Notes under the pieces: generated by a model
What the model saw: only the letters and a program-made list of their open reading frames with translations
Database searches by the model: none
What the model was told of the DNA's origin: nothing
From: Rhodobacteraceae bacterium EL129
GTDB lineage: Bacteria; Pseudomonadota; Alphaproteobacteria; Rhodobacterales; Rhodobacteraceae
Direction of reading: 5' to 3'
DNA: 64,000 nt
Assembly (NCBI GenBank): GCA_900313005.1
Contig: ONZJ01000002.1
Span: 2,372,996-2,436,995 of the forward strand
Position numbers and translations under genes: made by a program
In this document: piece by piece, positions 18,351 through 27,424 of the stretch
How the letters are laid out: each line of letters begins with the position of its first letter
How positions within the stretch are numbered: the stretch's first letter is position 1

Positions 18351-19133
18351 TCAAAACTTCGGGGCACGCTTGGCCATATTCGCCGCGATCACCTCCATCT
18401 GATGGGGCTTGCCGATCAGATCTGTCTGTTCCCGGCTTTCGGCCAGCAGAACCGTCGCTTCATCCGCCTCGCTTTCCGCCACACCGATCAGCCGTTTTGC
18501 GGCCCGGATGGCAGACGGGCTGCGTGCGGCTATGCCTGTGGCGATCTCGGCCGCGCGGGCCAACGGATCATCGGCCAGTTCTGTCACCAACCCCCACCGT
18601 TCGGCTTGTGCTGCCGCGACCGGTTCCGCCGAATAGGTCAGATGTCGGATCACGTCTGAACGTGTCAGCTGTGGCAGCAGAACCATGCCGCCCATGTCAG
18701 GGATCAGACCCCATTTCATTTCCATCACCGCCAGCCGGGCGTCGGGCGAGGCAACACGAACATCCGCGCCCAGCGCGAGTTGGAACCCTGCGCCATAGAC
18801 CGCGCCCTGCAAGGCGCAGATCACGGGCACCGGCACGCGGCGCCAGACCATGGCGACCTCCTGGAACAGATTGGTGGTGCCATGGGTGCGCGGCATCACC
18901 ACGCCTTCGGGATCTCCAGCAGCCAATGCGGCAAAGCTCATCACATCGAGGCCTGCGCAAAAGGACTTGCCCTCGCCCGACAGGACAACGGCGCGGATGT
19001 CGGCGTCGATCAGGGCGAGGCCCGCCGCGACGATGGCATCCGCCATCTCCGGGTCAACGGCATTCATCTTGTCCGCCCTCGTCAAGGTGACATGGGCGAT
19101 ATGATCGGTGACTTTAGTGGTGACGCGGGGCAT
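18351..19133 (-). CDS. enoyl-CoA hydratase/isomerase (crotonase) family protein
   Basis: 260 residues from an ATG with AAGGAG upstream. The crotonase signatures are present: HVTLTRADKMNAVDPEM, SGEGKSFCAGLDVMSF (oxyanion hole), ICALQGAVYGAGFQLALGADVRVA, and the helix PDARLAVMEMKWGLIPDMGG. The first catalytic Glu of classical hydratases is replaced by Gly-Ala-type residues, so it could be an isomerase or a CoA-ester hydrolase instead. It is a single gene, convergent to the EI24 gene. Confidence 0.9.
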   Translation of the reverse strand: MPRVTTKVTDHIAHVTLTRADKMNAVDPEMADAIVAAGLALIDADIRAVVLSGEGKSFCAGLDVMSFAALAAGDPEGVVMPRTHGTTNLFQEVAMVWRRVPVPVICALQGAVYGAGFQLALGADVRVASPDARLAVMEMKWGLIPDMGGMVLLPQLTRSDVIRHLTYSAEPVAAAQAERWGLVTELADDPLARAAEIATGIAARSPSAIRAAKRLIGVAESEADEATVLLAESREQTDLIGKPHQMEVIAANMAKRAPKF

Positions 19134-19190
19134 GGTGTGTCTCCTTTGCGGCGATCACACCCTATTCAGCGCCCGTTTGCCAGTGCGACG

Positions 19191-19355
19191 TCAGGGCACG
19201 AGCTTCTCGACCGCGCGCATCATGCCCAGGGATTTGTCATAGACCAGCGTCAGAATACGCCTGCCCCCAGTGCGGGACGCGATGGTTTGCAATGCGCGGA
19301 CGGTGCCTGCAGCGGCAGCAGCGGCAATAAAACCGCGACGGGTGAGATTGGGCAT
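19191..19355 (-). CDS. tiny Tat-signal-like protein
   Basis: 54 residues from the ATG at 19355 with GAGGGA upstream. The start MPNLTRRGFIAAAAAAGTV has the TRRGFI twin-arginine motif and an Ala-rich core, and only about 30 residues follow (GRRILTLVYDKSLGMMRAVEKLVP). It may be a short exported peptide or the remains of a longer Tat substrate. I do not know the function. Confidence 0.5.
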   Translation of the reverse strand: MPNLTRRGFIAAAAAAGTVRALQTIASRTGGRRILTLVYDKSLGMMRAVEKLVP

Positions 19356-19457
19356 ACTGTGTCCCTCATCGTTATTGCGAACCATTCTCATGTAGGTAGG
19401 GAAGGGCTACAAAACAAGGGCTTGCTCCTTTGGAAATGATGCCGCAGTCTGCGGTTT

Positions 19458-20564
19458 ATGACACATCCACGCTATACCGCCCATGTTCAAACCCTGCCCT
19501 CAACCGTCCCTTTTGTGGGCCCTGAGGAACAGGAACGTCAGCGCGGTGCGCCGTTTGCGGCACGATTGGGGGCGAATGAGAACACCTTTGGCCCCTCGCC
19601 CGCAGCCATCGCGGCGATGCATGCGGCGGCCGGTGACATCTGGATGTACGGCGATCCCACCAGCCATGAGTTGCGCAGCGCATTGGCCCAAAAACACGGC
19701 ATTGAAATGGGTAACATCGTGGTCGGTGAAGGCATTGACGGGTTGCTGGCCTATCTCGTGCGCCTGTTAGTTGATGCGGGCGATGCTGTGGTCACCTCGG
19801 ACGGGGCATACCCGACGTTCAACTATCACGTCGCCGGGTTTGGCGGTGTGCTGCACAAGGTACCCTACCGCGACGATCACGAGGATCTGGCCGGGCTGAT
19901 CGCCAAAGCAGCCGAGGTGGATGCCAAGCTGATTTACTTTGCCAATCCAGACAATCCGATGGGCAGTTGGCTGGACGGGCCTGCGATTGTGGCCGCGTTG
20001 GATGCGTTGCCCGATGGGTGCCTGCTGCTGCTCGACGAGGCCTATGTGGAACTGGCGCCGGACATCGCAGTTCCCGAGATTGCCATTGAGGACCCGCGGG
20101 TGATCCGCATGAGGACGTTTTCCAAAGGATACGGCATGGCGGGTGCTAGAGTGGGCTATACCATGGGGGCGGAGGCGCTGATCACGGCATTCCACAAGAT
20201 CCGCAACCATTTTGGCATGAACCGGGTGGCGCAGATCGGGGCGCTGGCTGCATTGCAGGACACAGCGTGGCTGCTGCATATCCGGGCAGAAGTGGCCAAA
20301 TCGCGTGCAGAGATTGAACGGATCGCGGCTGAAAACGGGCTGACCGCCCTGCCCTCGGCCACCAATTTTGTCGCGGTGGATTGTGGGCGGGATGGCGATT
20401 TCGCCCGCACGGTGCTGGCCGGGTTGGTGGCGCGCGGCTGTTTCGTGCGGATGCCGTTTGTGGCCCCGCAAGATCGCTGCATCCGTATCAGCTGTGGCGG
20501 ACCGGCCGAGATGGCCGTGTTTGCCGCCGCATTGCCCGAGGCCATGACAGAGGCCCGCGACTGA
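19458..20564 (+). CDS. histidinol-phosphate-aminotransferase-like PLP enzyme
   Basis: 368 residues, fold-type I, class I/II. The PLP lysine is K223 in RTFSKGYGMAGARVGY. ANPDNPMGSW and LLLDEAYVEL are the PLP pyridine-binding motifs, and RISCGGPAEM near the end binds the substrate carboxylate. It is a HisC relative, but the N-terminus (LGANENTFGPSP) and the isolated context leave open whether histidinol phosphate or an aromatic amino acid is the substrate. A small membrane protein gene follows. Confidence 0.92.
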   Translation: MTHPRYTAHVQTLPSTVPFVGPEEQERQRGAPFAARLGANENTFGPSPAAIAAMHAAAGDIWMYGDPTSHELRSALAQKHGIEMGNIVVGEGIDGLLAYLVRLLVDAGDAVVTSDGAYPTFNYHVAGFGGVLHKVPYRDDHEDLAGLIAKAAEVDAKLIYFANPDNPMGSWLDGPAIVAALDALPDGCLLLLDEAYVELAPDIAVPEIAIEDPRVIRMRTFSKGYGMAGARVGYTMGAEALITAFHKIRNHFGMNRVAQIGALAALQDTAWLLHIRAEVAKSRAEIERIAAENGLTALPSATNFVAVDCGRDGDFARTVLAGLVARGCFVRMPFVAPQDRCIRISCGGPAEMAVFAAALPEAMTEARD

Positions 20565-20620
20565 GCGATCCCAGAGCAAAAATTACCTGACAGTTATCCA
20601 TTTTGAGGTAATCTGCGCCC

Positions 20621-20803
20621 ATGAGACGTGGACAGATGGATGCCGCCCCGAATTACACCAATGCCGCCCTCGTGATGGGATTGGTCAATTTGCTTTGGAT
20701 TTTCACAGCGCTTTGGGTGGCCTTTGGTCTGCCTGCCATTCTGGTGCTGGGCTATGCCTTGGACAAGCTGATCAGCCGGATGGGACGGACGCGGACGCCA
20801 TGA
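20621..20803 (+). CDS. small single-helix membrane protein
   Basis: 60 residues from the ATG at 20621, or 55 from the ATG at 20636 (MDAAPNYTNAALVMGLVN), which fits what I recall of related Roseobacter proteins. It has one long hydrophobic segment (ALVMGLVNLLWIFTALWVAF then GLPAILVLGYAL). It follows the aminotransferase gene by 56 bases and overlaps the convergent aminotransferase gene by 32 bases. The function is unknown. Confidence 0.62.
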   Translation: MRRGQMDAAPNYTNAALVMGLVNLLWIFTALWVAFGLPAILVLGYALDKLISRMGRTRTP

Positions 20804-21983
20804 CCTGTGCTGCGGCGTCCAACGCGCCGCGCCCATGGGGAACGTTCAGCGCCGTTAGCCCAGCCTGAACCGTGCCCAGCAATCCCATGATCATCTGCCC
20901 ATTCACATGCCCCATGTGACCAAAGCGGAAATAGCTGTCCGCATCGTAAGTGCCTGGCTGAGCCATGCCCAAGCCAATGCCCAGTGTCACGCCCATCTGC
21001 GTTTCGCACCATTGGCGCAGCTCTGAGCCTTTGGGCGATGGCAGGCTGAGCGAGGTCACCGCGTGGCTGCGGTGAGCACGATCTTGGATGTTGAGCGCCA
21101 GGGCGCCGCCTTCTTCCCAGTCATCGGCAGCAGCCCAGATGGCATGGGCGAGGGTTTGATGGCGGGTCCAGACCTCCTCCATCCCTTCGGCGTGGATCAT
21201 ATCGAGGGCCACGCGCAGGCCATAAAGGTGGTGCGTCGGAGCCGTGCCGCAGAAATATTGATAAAAGATGTCCGGGTTGGCGCGCTGGGTCCAATCCCAG
21301 TAGCGGCTGACACGTGACATCATGGCGCGTTTGGCTGCCGCCCTGGCGTTGAAAAACACGAAGCCCAGTCCGGGGGGTGTCATAAGCCCCTTTTGGCTGG
21401 CCGCCACCATCACATCCACGCCCCAGGCGTCCATCTCGAAGCGATCACAGCCCAGCGATGCGATACAATCGACCATCAGCAAAGCCGGATGATCCACCGC
21501 GTCCAGGGCCGCGCGCAGGGCGGCGATGTCATTGCGGATCGAGGTTGAGGTATCCACATGGGTGGCCAACACTGCTTTGATCTTGTGCGATTTATCGGCG
21601 CGCAGGACATTTTCCAACTGGTCCATGTCCACAGGCGCTTGTTTGCCGAAATCCAATATCTGCGGCACAGCGCCCAGATCTTCGGCCATCTCGGACCAGC
21701 CATGCGCAAAGCGGCCTGTCGCAAGCACCAGCACGGTTTCACCGGAGGCAATCGTGTTGGCCAGCGCGGCTTCCCACGCGGCGTGGCCATTGCCGATATA
21801 CATCGCCACATCCCCTGTACTGCGGGCCACGCGGTTGAGATCAGCGGGCAACGTGGCGGTCAGATCAGGAAGTTCGCCGGCATAGATATTGGGGGCGGCA
21901 CGGTGCATGGCCTGCAACACCGCATCGGGCATCACCGAGGGGCCGGGAATGGCGAGATACGAACGACCGGGTGTGACTGGCAT
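20772..21983 (-). CDS. class-V aminotransferase (serine-glyoxylate type)
   Basis: 403 residues. The PLP lysine is K198 in VAASQKGLMTPPGLGF, and the N-terminus RSYLAIPGPSVMP with TGDVAMYIGNGHAAWEAAL is typical of the SgaA/AGXT/BhcA group. These enzymes move amino groups between serine, alanine or aspartate and glyoxylate. None of the beta-hydroxyaspartate genes bhcBCD is adjacent, so a serine-glyoxylate role is the more likely. It is a single gene. Confidence 0.9.
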   Translation of the reverse strand: MPVTPGRSYLAIPGPSVMPDAVLQAMHRAAPNIYAGELPDLTATLPADLNRVARSTGDVAMYIGNGHAAWEAALANTIASGETVLVLATGRFAHGWSEMAEDLGAVPQILDFGKQAPVDMDQLENVLRADKSHKIKAVLATHVDTSTSIRNDIAALRAALDAVDHPALLMVDCIASLGCDRFEMDAWGVDVMVAASQKGLMTPPGLGFVFFNARAAAKRAMMSRVSRYWDWTQRANPDIFYQYFCGTAPTHHLYGLRVALDMIHAEGMEEVWTRHQTLAHAIWAAADDWEEGGALALNIQDRAHRSHAVTSLSLPSPKGSELRQWCETQMGVTLGIGLGMAQPGTYDADSYFRFGHMGHVNGQMIMGLLGTVQAGLTALNVPHGRGALDAAAQVMASASVPSG

Positions 21984-22098
21984 GTGGGGCTCCTTCTTGC
22001 GGGCACCTTAGCTGCGCGGGGTTCGCCGTCAATCACCTTGCCAGCACAGGCCTGTGCCCCTACATGATAGCGGCCTGACGCGAAGGAGCGAAACGCCC

Positions 22099-22788
22099 GT
22101 GGTGAAGAAGCTAATCAAACGGATCGGAGATTGGGAGCGCGAGACACGCGCCTACTACAACACCGATTTGTCGACGCCCGAGAACTGCCGTCGCGCGCAT
22201 ATTTACAACCTGTGGTTCGACCATGCGGTGTTGCGCAAATTCTGGACCAACTTTTATCCTGTGGCACCGGGTGTGTATCGCTCCAACCAGCCCACGCATG
22301 AGCGGTTTGTGAAACTCAAGGCGATGGGCATCCGGTCGGTGTTGAACCTGCGGGGTGCGGCCGGGGCTGCGCATTATCTGGTCGAGGAAGAAAGCTGCCG
22401 CCAGTTGGGGCTTACGCTGGTTAATTGCACCCTGCACGCCCGCTTTGCCGCCCCGCGCGAGGATATTCTGGCAGTCATCCAGGCGTTTCGCGAGATTGAA
22501 AAGCCCTTTGTCATGCATTGCAAATCGGGGGCCGACAGGGCCGGGTTCGCCTCGGTGCTGTATCTGCTGGTGATTGAGGGCAAGCCGATGGCGGAGGCCC
22601 GCAAGCAGTTGAGCCTGAAGTATCTACATCTGAAGTTTTCGCGCACGGGTGTCCTGGGCTTTATTCTGGACACCTATGAGGCGCGCAATGCGCAAAGCCC
22701 CATCGGATTTGAAGACTGGGTGGCCACTGAGTATGACCAGATGGAGATCCACGAGGCCTATGAGGCCACGCATAACCCTCGGTTTTGA
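22099..22788 (+). CDS. tyrosine phosphatase family protein
   Basis: 229 residues from a GTG at 22099 (a second GTG follows at once), with AAGGAG at ideal spacing; the frame is open further upstream without a ribosome site. The P-loop is HCKSGADRAG, Cys141 and Arg147. The DSP/PTP-like N-terminus has FYPVAPGVYRSNQPTHERF and KAMGIRSVLNLRG. The substrate is unknown; related proteins act on phosphotyrosine or phosphoinositide. It is divergent from the aminotransferase gene. Confidence 0.92.
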   Translation: MVKKLIKRIGDWERETRAYYNTDLSTPENCRRAHIYNLWFDHAVLRKFWTNFYPVAPGVYRSNQPTHERFVKLKAMGIRSVLNLRGAAGAAHYLVEEESCRQLGLTLVNCTLHARFAAPREDILAVIQAFREIEKPFVMHCKSGADRAGFASVLYLLVIEGKPMAEARKQLSLKYLHLKFSRTGVLGFILDTYEARNAQSPIGFEDWVATEYDQMEIHEAYEATHNPRF

Positions 22789-22812
22789 GGGCAGGCTTTT
22801 GCCGCTGATCCT

Positions 22813-23484
22813 CTAGTACCGACGCACCAGATTTTCCGGGTCTCCCCCCATGAGATACCGCAACAGCAGGCTCACATTCCGCGCCCCGCGTCTGAGCCAG
22901 CCATCGCGCTGGTACTTATCCGCACTTGTGGTGATGGCCGCGGGCAGTTGCGTCAAGGATCGCCCCAGGGCCCGGGCCATCGCCACATCTTCCATCAGCG
23001 GGATATCGCGGTAGCCCCCCACGGCGTCATAGCTGGCGCGTGAGATCAGCAGACCTTGGTCGCCATAGGGCAGCTTGAACAGGCGCGACCGGATGTTGGC
23101 CCAGCCCGCCACCCATGCCGGAGCCAGCCCGCGCGCATCAAACCGCAGACGAAAATGGCCCGGAGTGTCCTTTGGCAGATGGGATTGCACCAATGCGGCC
23201 CACCCTTCGGACAGGCGGCTGTCGGCGTGCAGGATCAACAGCCATTCGCCCTGTGCCGCCGCCACACCGCGGCGCAGCTGTCCGCCACGTGACGGCGGGC
23301 CCGAGATGAACAGCGCGCCCGTGTCCTCGGCGATGGTTTGCGTGGCATCGGTTGAGCCGCCATCCGAGAGGATCAGCTCGCGGATAAGGCCCGCCTCAAC
23401 CCCTTCCATCAGGCTGGCAAGGCAGGCAGGCAATGCCTCTTGGGCGTTCAAAGTGGGGATCACCACCGAAAGCTGCGCGCGCAT
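22813..23484 (-). CDS. TIGR04283 family glycosyltransferase
   Basis: 223 residues, a GT2-type enzyme. LSVVIPTLNAQEALPACL opens the fold, and LSDGGSTDATQ plus LILHADSRLSEGW give the DXD region. FRLRFDARGLAPAWVAGWAN with YGDQGLLISRASYDAVGGY and IPLMEDVAMARAL match the TIGR04283 family, often named arsenosugar biosynthesis glycosyltransferase. No arsenic genes are nearby, so the name should not be taken as the function. It is convergent with the phosphatase gene. Confidence 0.92.
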   Translation of the reverse strand: MRAQLSVVIPTLNAQEALPACLASLMEGVEAGLIRELILSDGGSTDATQTIAEDTGALFISGPPSRGGQLRRGVAAAQGEWLLILHADSRLSEGWAALVQSHLPKDTPGHFRLRFDARGLAPAWVAGWANIRSRLFKLPYGDQGLLISRASYDAVGGYRDIPLMEDVAMARALGRSLTQLPAAITTSADKYQRDGWLRRGARNVSLLLRYLMGGDPENLVRRY

Positions 23485-23553
23485 GTTGAAATGGCCTCTG
23501 TTTCTTGCCTGCTGCGCGCTTATATTACATGAAGGTCGCGAAAGGGAGAGCCA

Positions 23554-24288
23554 ATGACACGCAGCATTCTGGTGATTTCCGGCAAGGATGCCGAGAGCTT
23601 TCTGCAGGGCATGGTCACAAACGATGTGACCAAGCTGGATCAGGGGCTGGTCTATGCAGCACTGCTGACACCCCAGGGCAAATATCTGGCGGATTTCTTT
23701 TTGGCACGCGAGGGCGATGTGATCCTGCTGGATGTGGACGCGTCACTGGCCGCAGGGCTTGGGCAACGGCTGAGCATGTACAAGCTGCGTGCGGATGTGA
23801 CAATACACGAGACGGACCGTCAGATCCGAAGAGGGATCGGCGCGGTCCCCGACGGGGCCTTGGCTGATCCGCGCCATGCGGCACTGGGCTGGCGGCACTA
23901 CGGTACGACAGGCGGCGATGATGGCACTGATTGGGAGGCCATTCGGGTGGCGCACTGTATTCCCGAGACGGGCATTGAGCTGACGCCCGACACCTTTATC
24001 CTCGAGGCCGGATTTGAGCGGCTCAATGGCGTGGACTTTCGCAAGGGATGCTATGTAGGTCAGGAAATTGCCGCGCGAATGAAACACAAGACCGAACTGC
24101 GCAAAGGGCTGGTGACAGTCGATGTTGAGGGCGCGGCCCCCGTGGGCACAGAGATCACGGCAAACGGCAAACCGGCTGGCACGCTTTACACCCAGTCAGG
24201 GGGTCATGCGATCGCCTATTTGCGCTTTGACCGGGCCAAGGGGCCGATGCAGGCCGGGCCAGCTGTGGTGCACTTCACCCCCGGTTAA
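23554..24288 (+). CDS. ygfZ: tRNA-modifying/folate-binding protein YgfZ
   Basis: 244 residues, the GcvT-like fold. The family signature KGCYVGQE lies at residues 164-171, with the conserved Cys166. The start SRSILVISGKDAESFLQGMVTNDV is typical. YgfZ binds tetrahydrofolate and supports repair and assembly of Fe-S enzymes, including RNA-modifying radical-SAM proteins. No partner gene is adjacent; efp converges. Confidence 0.92.
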   Translation: MTRSILVISGKDAESFLQGMVTNDVTKLDQGLVYAALLTPQGKYLADFFLAREGDVILLDVDASLAAGLGQRLSMYKLRADVTIHETDRQIRRGIGAVPDGALADPRHAALGWRHYGTTGGDDGTDWEAIRVAHCIPETGIELTPDTFILEAGFERLNGVDFRKGCYVGQEIAARMKHKTELRKGLVTVDVEGAAPVGTEITANGKPAGTLYTQSGGHAIAYLRFDRAKGPMQAGPAVVHFTPG

Positions 24289-24332
24289 TCCAATCACCCA
24301 AATCCCTTACGCGACGTTAAGGTATTGTCTGG

Positions 24333-24356
24333 CCCGCGTCCCAATTGCGACGCGGA
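24333..24356. other. small hairpin between ygfZ and efp
   Basis: CCGCGTC and GACGCGG pair over 7 bp around an 8-base loop. It lies in the convergent gap; it lacks a T-run, so it is not a classical terminator. Confidence 0.4.
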
Positions 24357-24410
24357 GGCGTAGATCGTCGCAAAAAGGTGCCCGGGCGATACCACTGACC
24401 TCCCAGATGT

Positions 24411-24449
24411 CGCGTCATGGTGACGCAGTTGAGACGTTACCATGACGCG
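24411..24449. terminator. 15-bp hairpin between convergent ygfZ and efp
   Basis: Arms 24411-24425 and 24435-24449 pair over 15 bp with one G-T pair and a 9-base loop. There is no T-run on either side. It probably ends or stabilises the two convergent transcripts, or is a protein-binding palindrome. Confidence 0.5.
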
Positions 24450-24456
24450 CGAAAGG

Positions 24457-25020
24457 TTAAGCGCGTTCGGCGTATTCCATGGTTTCGGTGTTCACGATGA
24501 TGGCTTCATCCTGGCCCACAAATGGGGGCACCATGACCTTGATTCCGTTGTCCAAGGTTGCGGGTTTGAAGCTGTTGGCAGCGGTCTGCCCTTTGACGAC
24601 TGGCTCGGTCTCGACCACGGTGCAGGTGACTTTCTGAGGCAGGGCAGCGCTGAGGGCTTCCTCCTCGTAGAATTCAACCTGAATGGTCATCCCATCTTGC
24701 AGGAACGGGCGACGTTCACCCAGAATTTCTGCTGATAATTCAATCTGTTCATAGGTCTCAGAATCCATGAATACCAGCATGCCGTCGCTTTCATAAAGGA
24801 ACTGCTGATCCTTCTGCTCAAGGCGCACTTTTTCGACCTTATCGGCACTGCGGAAGCGTTCGTTCAGCTTGGATCCATTGCGCAGATTGCGCAGTTCAAC
24901 CTGTGCAAAGGCACCACCCTTGCCGGGCTTCACATGATCGACCTTCACGGCAGCCCAAAGGCCATCGTTATGTTCCAGCACGTTACCGGGGCGAATTTCA
25001 TTTCCGTTAATTTTGGGCAT
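24457..25020 (-). CDS. efp: elongation factor P
   Basis: 187 residues from the ATG at 25020, the normal length. EF-P binds between the P and E sites and relieves stalling at Pro-Pro stretches. The loop that reaches the P site is VKPGKGGAF with Lys34, the residue modified by EpmA-type enzymes in other bacteria. The KOW-like N-domain and two OB domains follow, ending [12 protein letters not shown]. The frame is open 24 codons further upstream, but the start [12 protein letters not shown] is family-typical. Confidence 0.97.
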   Translation of the reverse strand: MPKINGNEIRPGNVLEHNDGLWAAVKVDHVKPGKGGAFAQVELRNLRNGSKLNERFRSADKVEKVRLEQKDQQFLYESDGMLVFMDSETYEQIELSAEILGERRPFLQDGMTIQVEFYEEEALSAALPQKVTCTVVETEPVVKGQTAANSFKPATLDNGIKVMVPPFVGQDEAIIVNTETMEYAERA

Positions 25021-25237
25021 TATGGCGAAACCTTGGCGAAAACTTGATTCAATCTTGGCAAACCCTATATCTTGGGTTCCGCACGGGGGCAAGACGACGA
25101 AATATCGTGCTGCACATGCGAAAGTTATGCACTGATTGCATGGGTGTTATGCAAATTAGCCCTATCCGAATCGGACAAAAGGCGTCATAAAAGCCCCTAC
25201 GCCGGAAAGACAAGAGCAATAAAAATAAGGACGAACC

Positions 25238-25561
25238 ATGAAGGATTTCGTTGACGGAACCGCTTTCAATGCTGAGCAAGGAAACCGCGCCCGTAAACTC
25301 TTCGCAGCTGTGGTACTGGCTGCCCTGGACGACGCTATTTCTGACGATAAGAAATACGGGAACGGTCCAGAACAAATCGCCCGTTGGGCGCGTTCTCGCG
25401 ACGGTCGCGAAGTGCTGAGCTGTGCCGGCATCGACCCCAATGAGCGCGTTGTAACCGGTTTGATGGATTTTGTTGGCAAAGGTGTGCGGACATCCGTGGC
25501 CTTGTCACGCGAAGAAAGCGAACGTCGCAGCGCGGCCGCCGCTCAGGCTGAAGCAGCCTAA
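25238..25561 (+). CDS. DUF6280 family protein
   Basis: 107 residues from an ATG; upstream lies a weak ribosome site in GGACGAACC. MKDFVDGTAFNAEQGNRARKLFAAVVLAALDDAI is characteristic of this Rhodobacteraceae-specific family. The rest is helical and Ala-rich at the end. It ends 25 bases before a strong terminator, so it is transcribed alone. The function is unknown. Confidence 0.9.
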   Translation: MKDFVDGTAFNAEQGNRARKLFAAVVLAALDDAISDDKKYGNGPEQIARWARSRDGREVLSCAGIDPNERVVTGLMDFVGKGVRTSVALSREESERRSAAAAQAEAA

Positions 25562-25586
25562 CTCCACGTTTTACCTCTCCAAGGTT

Positions 25587-25620
25587 AAAGGCTCCGCTCT
25601 GCTCGGCGGGGCCTTTTTTA
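25587..25620 (+). terminator. intrinsic terminator of the DUF6280 gene
   Basis: An 11-bp stem with one G-T pair (25587-25597 with 25606-25616) is followed by TTT. Confidence 0.88.
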
Positions 25621-25738
25621 TTGGCCTGCAGCCTCCTAAACTCAGACGAAACTGAGCATCTTGCGCGAAGTACCCGGCGTGGATTGCAGAAATCCTGAGA
25701 TCGCATAAGCTAGGTGGAAATGTCTCAAGGTTTTTCAG

Positions 25739-27394
25739 ATGCCCTATTATAATCTAGGCCCATATTCCTGCCCGATCACCACCCCTTCTGCCAAAGCACA
25801 AAAGTGGTTCGACCGCGGCCTCTTGTGGATTTACGGCTATAATCACGAAGAGGCGGTCGTTTGTTTCAAAAAGGCCCTCAAGCATGACCCCAATTGCGCG
25901 ATGGCCCATTGGGGAGTCGCCTATGCGGCGGGGCCTAACTACAACATGCCGTGGGATAATTTTGACAAACCCAGCCGGGCAGATGCTCTGGCCACCTCAT
26001 ATGACGCAACCCAAGCCGCCCTTGCTTGTGCAGCGGGAACCGACGCGGAACGGGCCCTGATTGCGGCGCTTCCCAAGCGGTTTCCTCAGCGTGATCTGGC
26101 GGACCTCGCGGTGATGGATGGCTGGAACGATGCCTTTGCAGATGCCATGCGCGATGTGTTCCAGACCTACCCCGATCATTTGGACGTGCGCACGATCTTT
26201 GTTGAGGCGATGATGAACCGCACACCTTGGTTGATGTGGGATCTGGCCGAGGCACGGCCTGCCGAGGGGGCGGATACCGAGGAATGTCAGCGTGTCCTTG
26301 AAGAGGCGATGGACCGTGATTCGCGTGTGCAGGACCATCCGGGCCTGCTGCACCTCTATGTGCATTTGATGGAAATGTCGCCGTTCCCCGAAAAAGCGCT
26401 GAAGGCAGGGGATCGTCTGCGCAAAATGGCCCCCGATGCAGGTCATCTGATCCATATGCCCAGCCATATCGACGTGCTTTGCGGAGATTACATCAACGTG
26501 GTGCACTGGAATCAATGCGCGGTGCAGGCCGACATGACGTATTATGAGCGTGAGGGCGCGTTTAATATCTACACCGGGTACCGCATCCACAATTTCCATT
26601 TCATTATCTACGGCGCCATGTTTCTGGGCCAATTTGCGCCCGCGATGGAAGCCGTCCGCGGTATGCGTGAGACGGTGCCCGAAGCTTTACTGCGCATTGA
26701 GAGCCCGCCGATGGCCAATTACTTTGAGGGCTATCTAAGCTTTGAGCCGCATGTGCTGGTTCGGTTCGGACGTTGGGACGAGGCGATCGCCCTGCCCTTG
26801 CCCGAGGATACGACGCTTTACTGCTCGGTCACCGCGAATGTGCATTACGCGCGGGGCGTGGCCCATGCCGCCTTGGGCCATGTGGCCGAGGCAGAAGCAG
26901 AGCAGGTCCTGTTTCGCGCCGCTGCGGCGCAGGTGCCTGAAGGGCGTAAGATCCATAACAATGCAGTCATCGACCTGCTGAAAATCGGCGAGGCGATGCT
27001 GGAGGGCGAAATCCTCTATCGCAAGGGCGCGTATGATGCGGCCTATGCCGCCCTGAGACAGGCAGTGCATCTGGAGGATACGCTGGCCTATGACGAACCC
27101 TGGGGCTGGATGCAGCCGTCGCGCCATGCACTGGGGGCGTTGTTGTTTGAGCAAGGCCATGTGGTTGAGGCCGAGGCCGTGTTCCGCGAAGATCTTGGGC
27201 TTGGCGGTCAACTGAGCCGGGCGACGGTGCATCCGGATAACGTCTGGGCCTTGAAAGGCTTGTATGATTGCCTGACAGCACGGGGCGAGTGTCACGAGAG
27301 TGTGCACATCCGTCAGCGGCTTGATCTGGCCAATGCGCGCGCTGATGCGGCGGCGCGGGCTCCTTGTTTTTGTGCGCAGGCGGCGATGGCGTAG
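25739..27394 (+). CDS. TPR-containing protein with conserved His motifs
   Basis: 551 residues from an ATG. It opens YYNLGPYSCPITTPSAKAQKWFDRGLLWIYGYNHEEAV, a first TPR. The middle keeps conserved His-rich motifs: LLHLYVHLMEMSPFPEKAL and AGHLIHMPSHIDVLCGDY. Later come further TPR units (YARGVAHAALGHVAEAEAEQ and ALGALLFEQGHVVEAEAVFRE). The His motifs suggest a metal site, which is an inference. The family is widespread, but no function is known to me. Confidence 0.85.
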   Translation: MPYYNLGPYSCPITTPSAKAQKWFDRGLLWIYGYNHEEAVVCFKKALKHDPNCAMAHWGVAYAAGPNYNMPWDNFDKPSRADALATSYDATQAALACAAGTDAERALIAALPKRFPQRDLADLAVMDGWNDAFADAMRDVFQTYPDHLDVRTIFVEAMMNRTPWLMWDLAEARPAEGADTEECQRVLEEAMDRDSRVQDHPGLLHLYVHLMEMSPFPEKALKAGDRLRKMAPDAGHLIHMPSHIDVLCGDYINVVHWNQCAVQADMTYYEREGAFNIYTGYRIHNFHFIIYGAMFLGQFAPAMEAVRGMRETVPEALLRIESPPMANYFEGYLSFEPHVLVRFGRWDEAIALPLPEDTTLYCSVTANVHYARGVAHAALGHVAEAEAEQVLFRAAAAQVPEGRKIHNNAVIDLLKIGEAMLEGEILYRKGAYDAAYAALRQAVHLEDTLAYDEPWGWMQPSRHALGALLFEQGHVVEAEAVFREDLGLGGQLSRATVHPDNVWALKGLYDCLTARGECHESVHIRQRLDLANARADAAARAPCFCAQAAMA

Positions 27395-27397
27395 ATC

Positions 27398-27419
27398 AGA
27401 AAATTCGTACGAATTTTCT
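27398..27419. repeat. perfect 22-bp palindrome at a convergent junction
   Basis: AGAAAATTCGT at 27398-27408 is followed directly by its exact complement ACGAATTTTCT (27409-27419). It starts four bases after the TPR gene stop and ends five bases before the next stop. With the T-runs in both arms it could be a bidirectional terminator or a protein site. Confidence 0.6.
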
Positions 27420-27424
27420 TGGGG

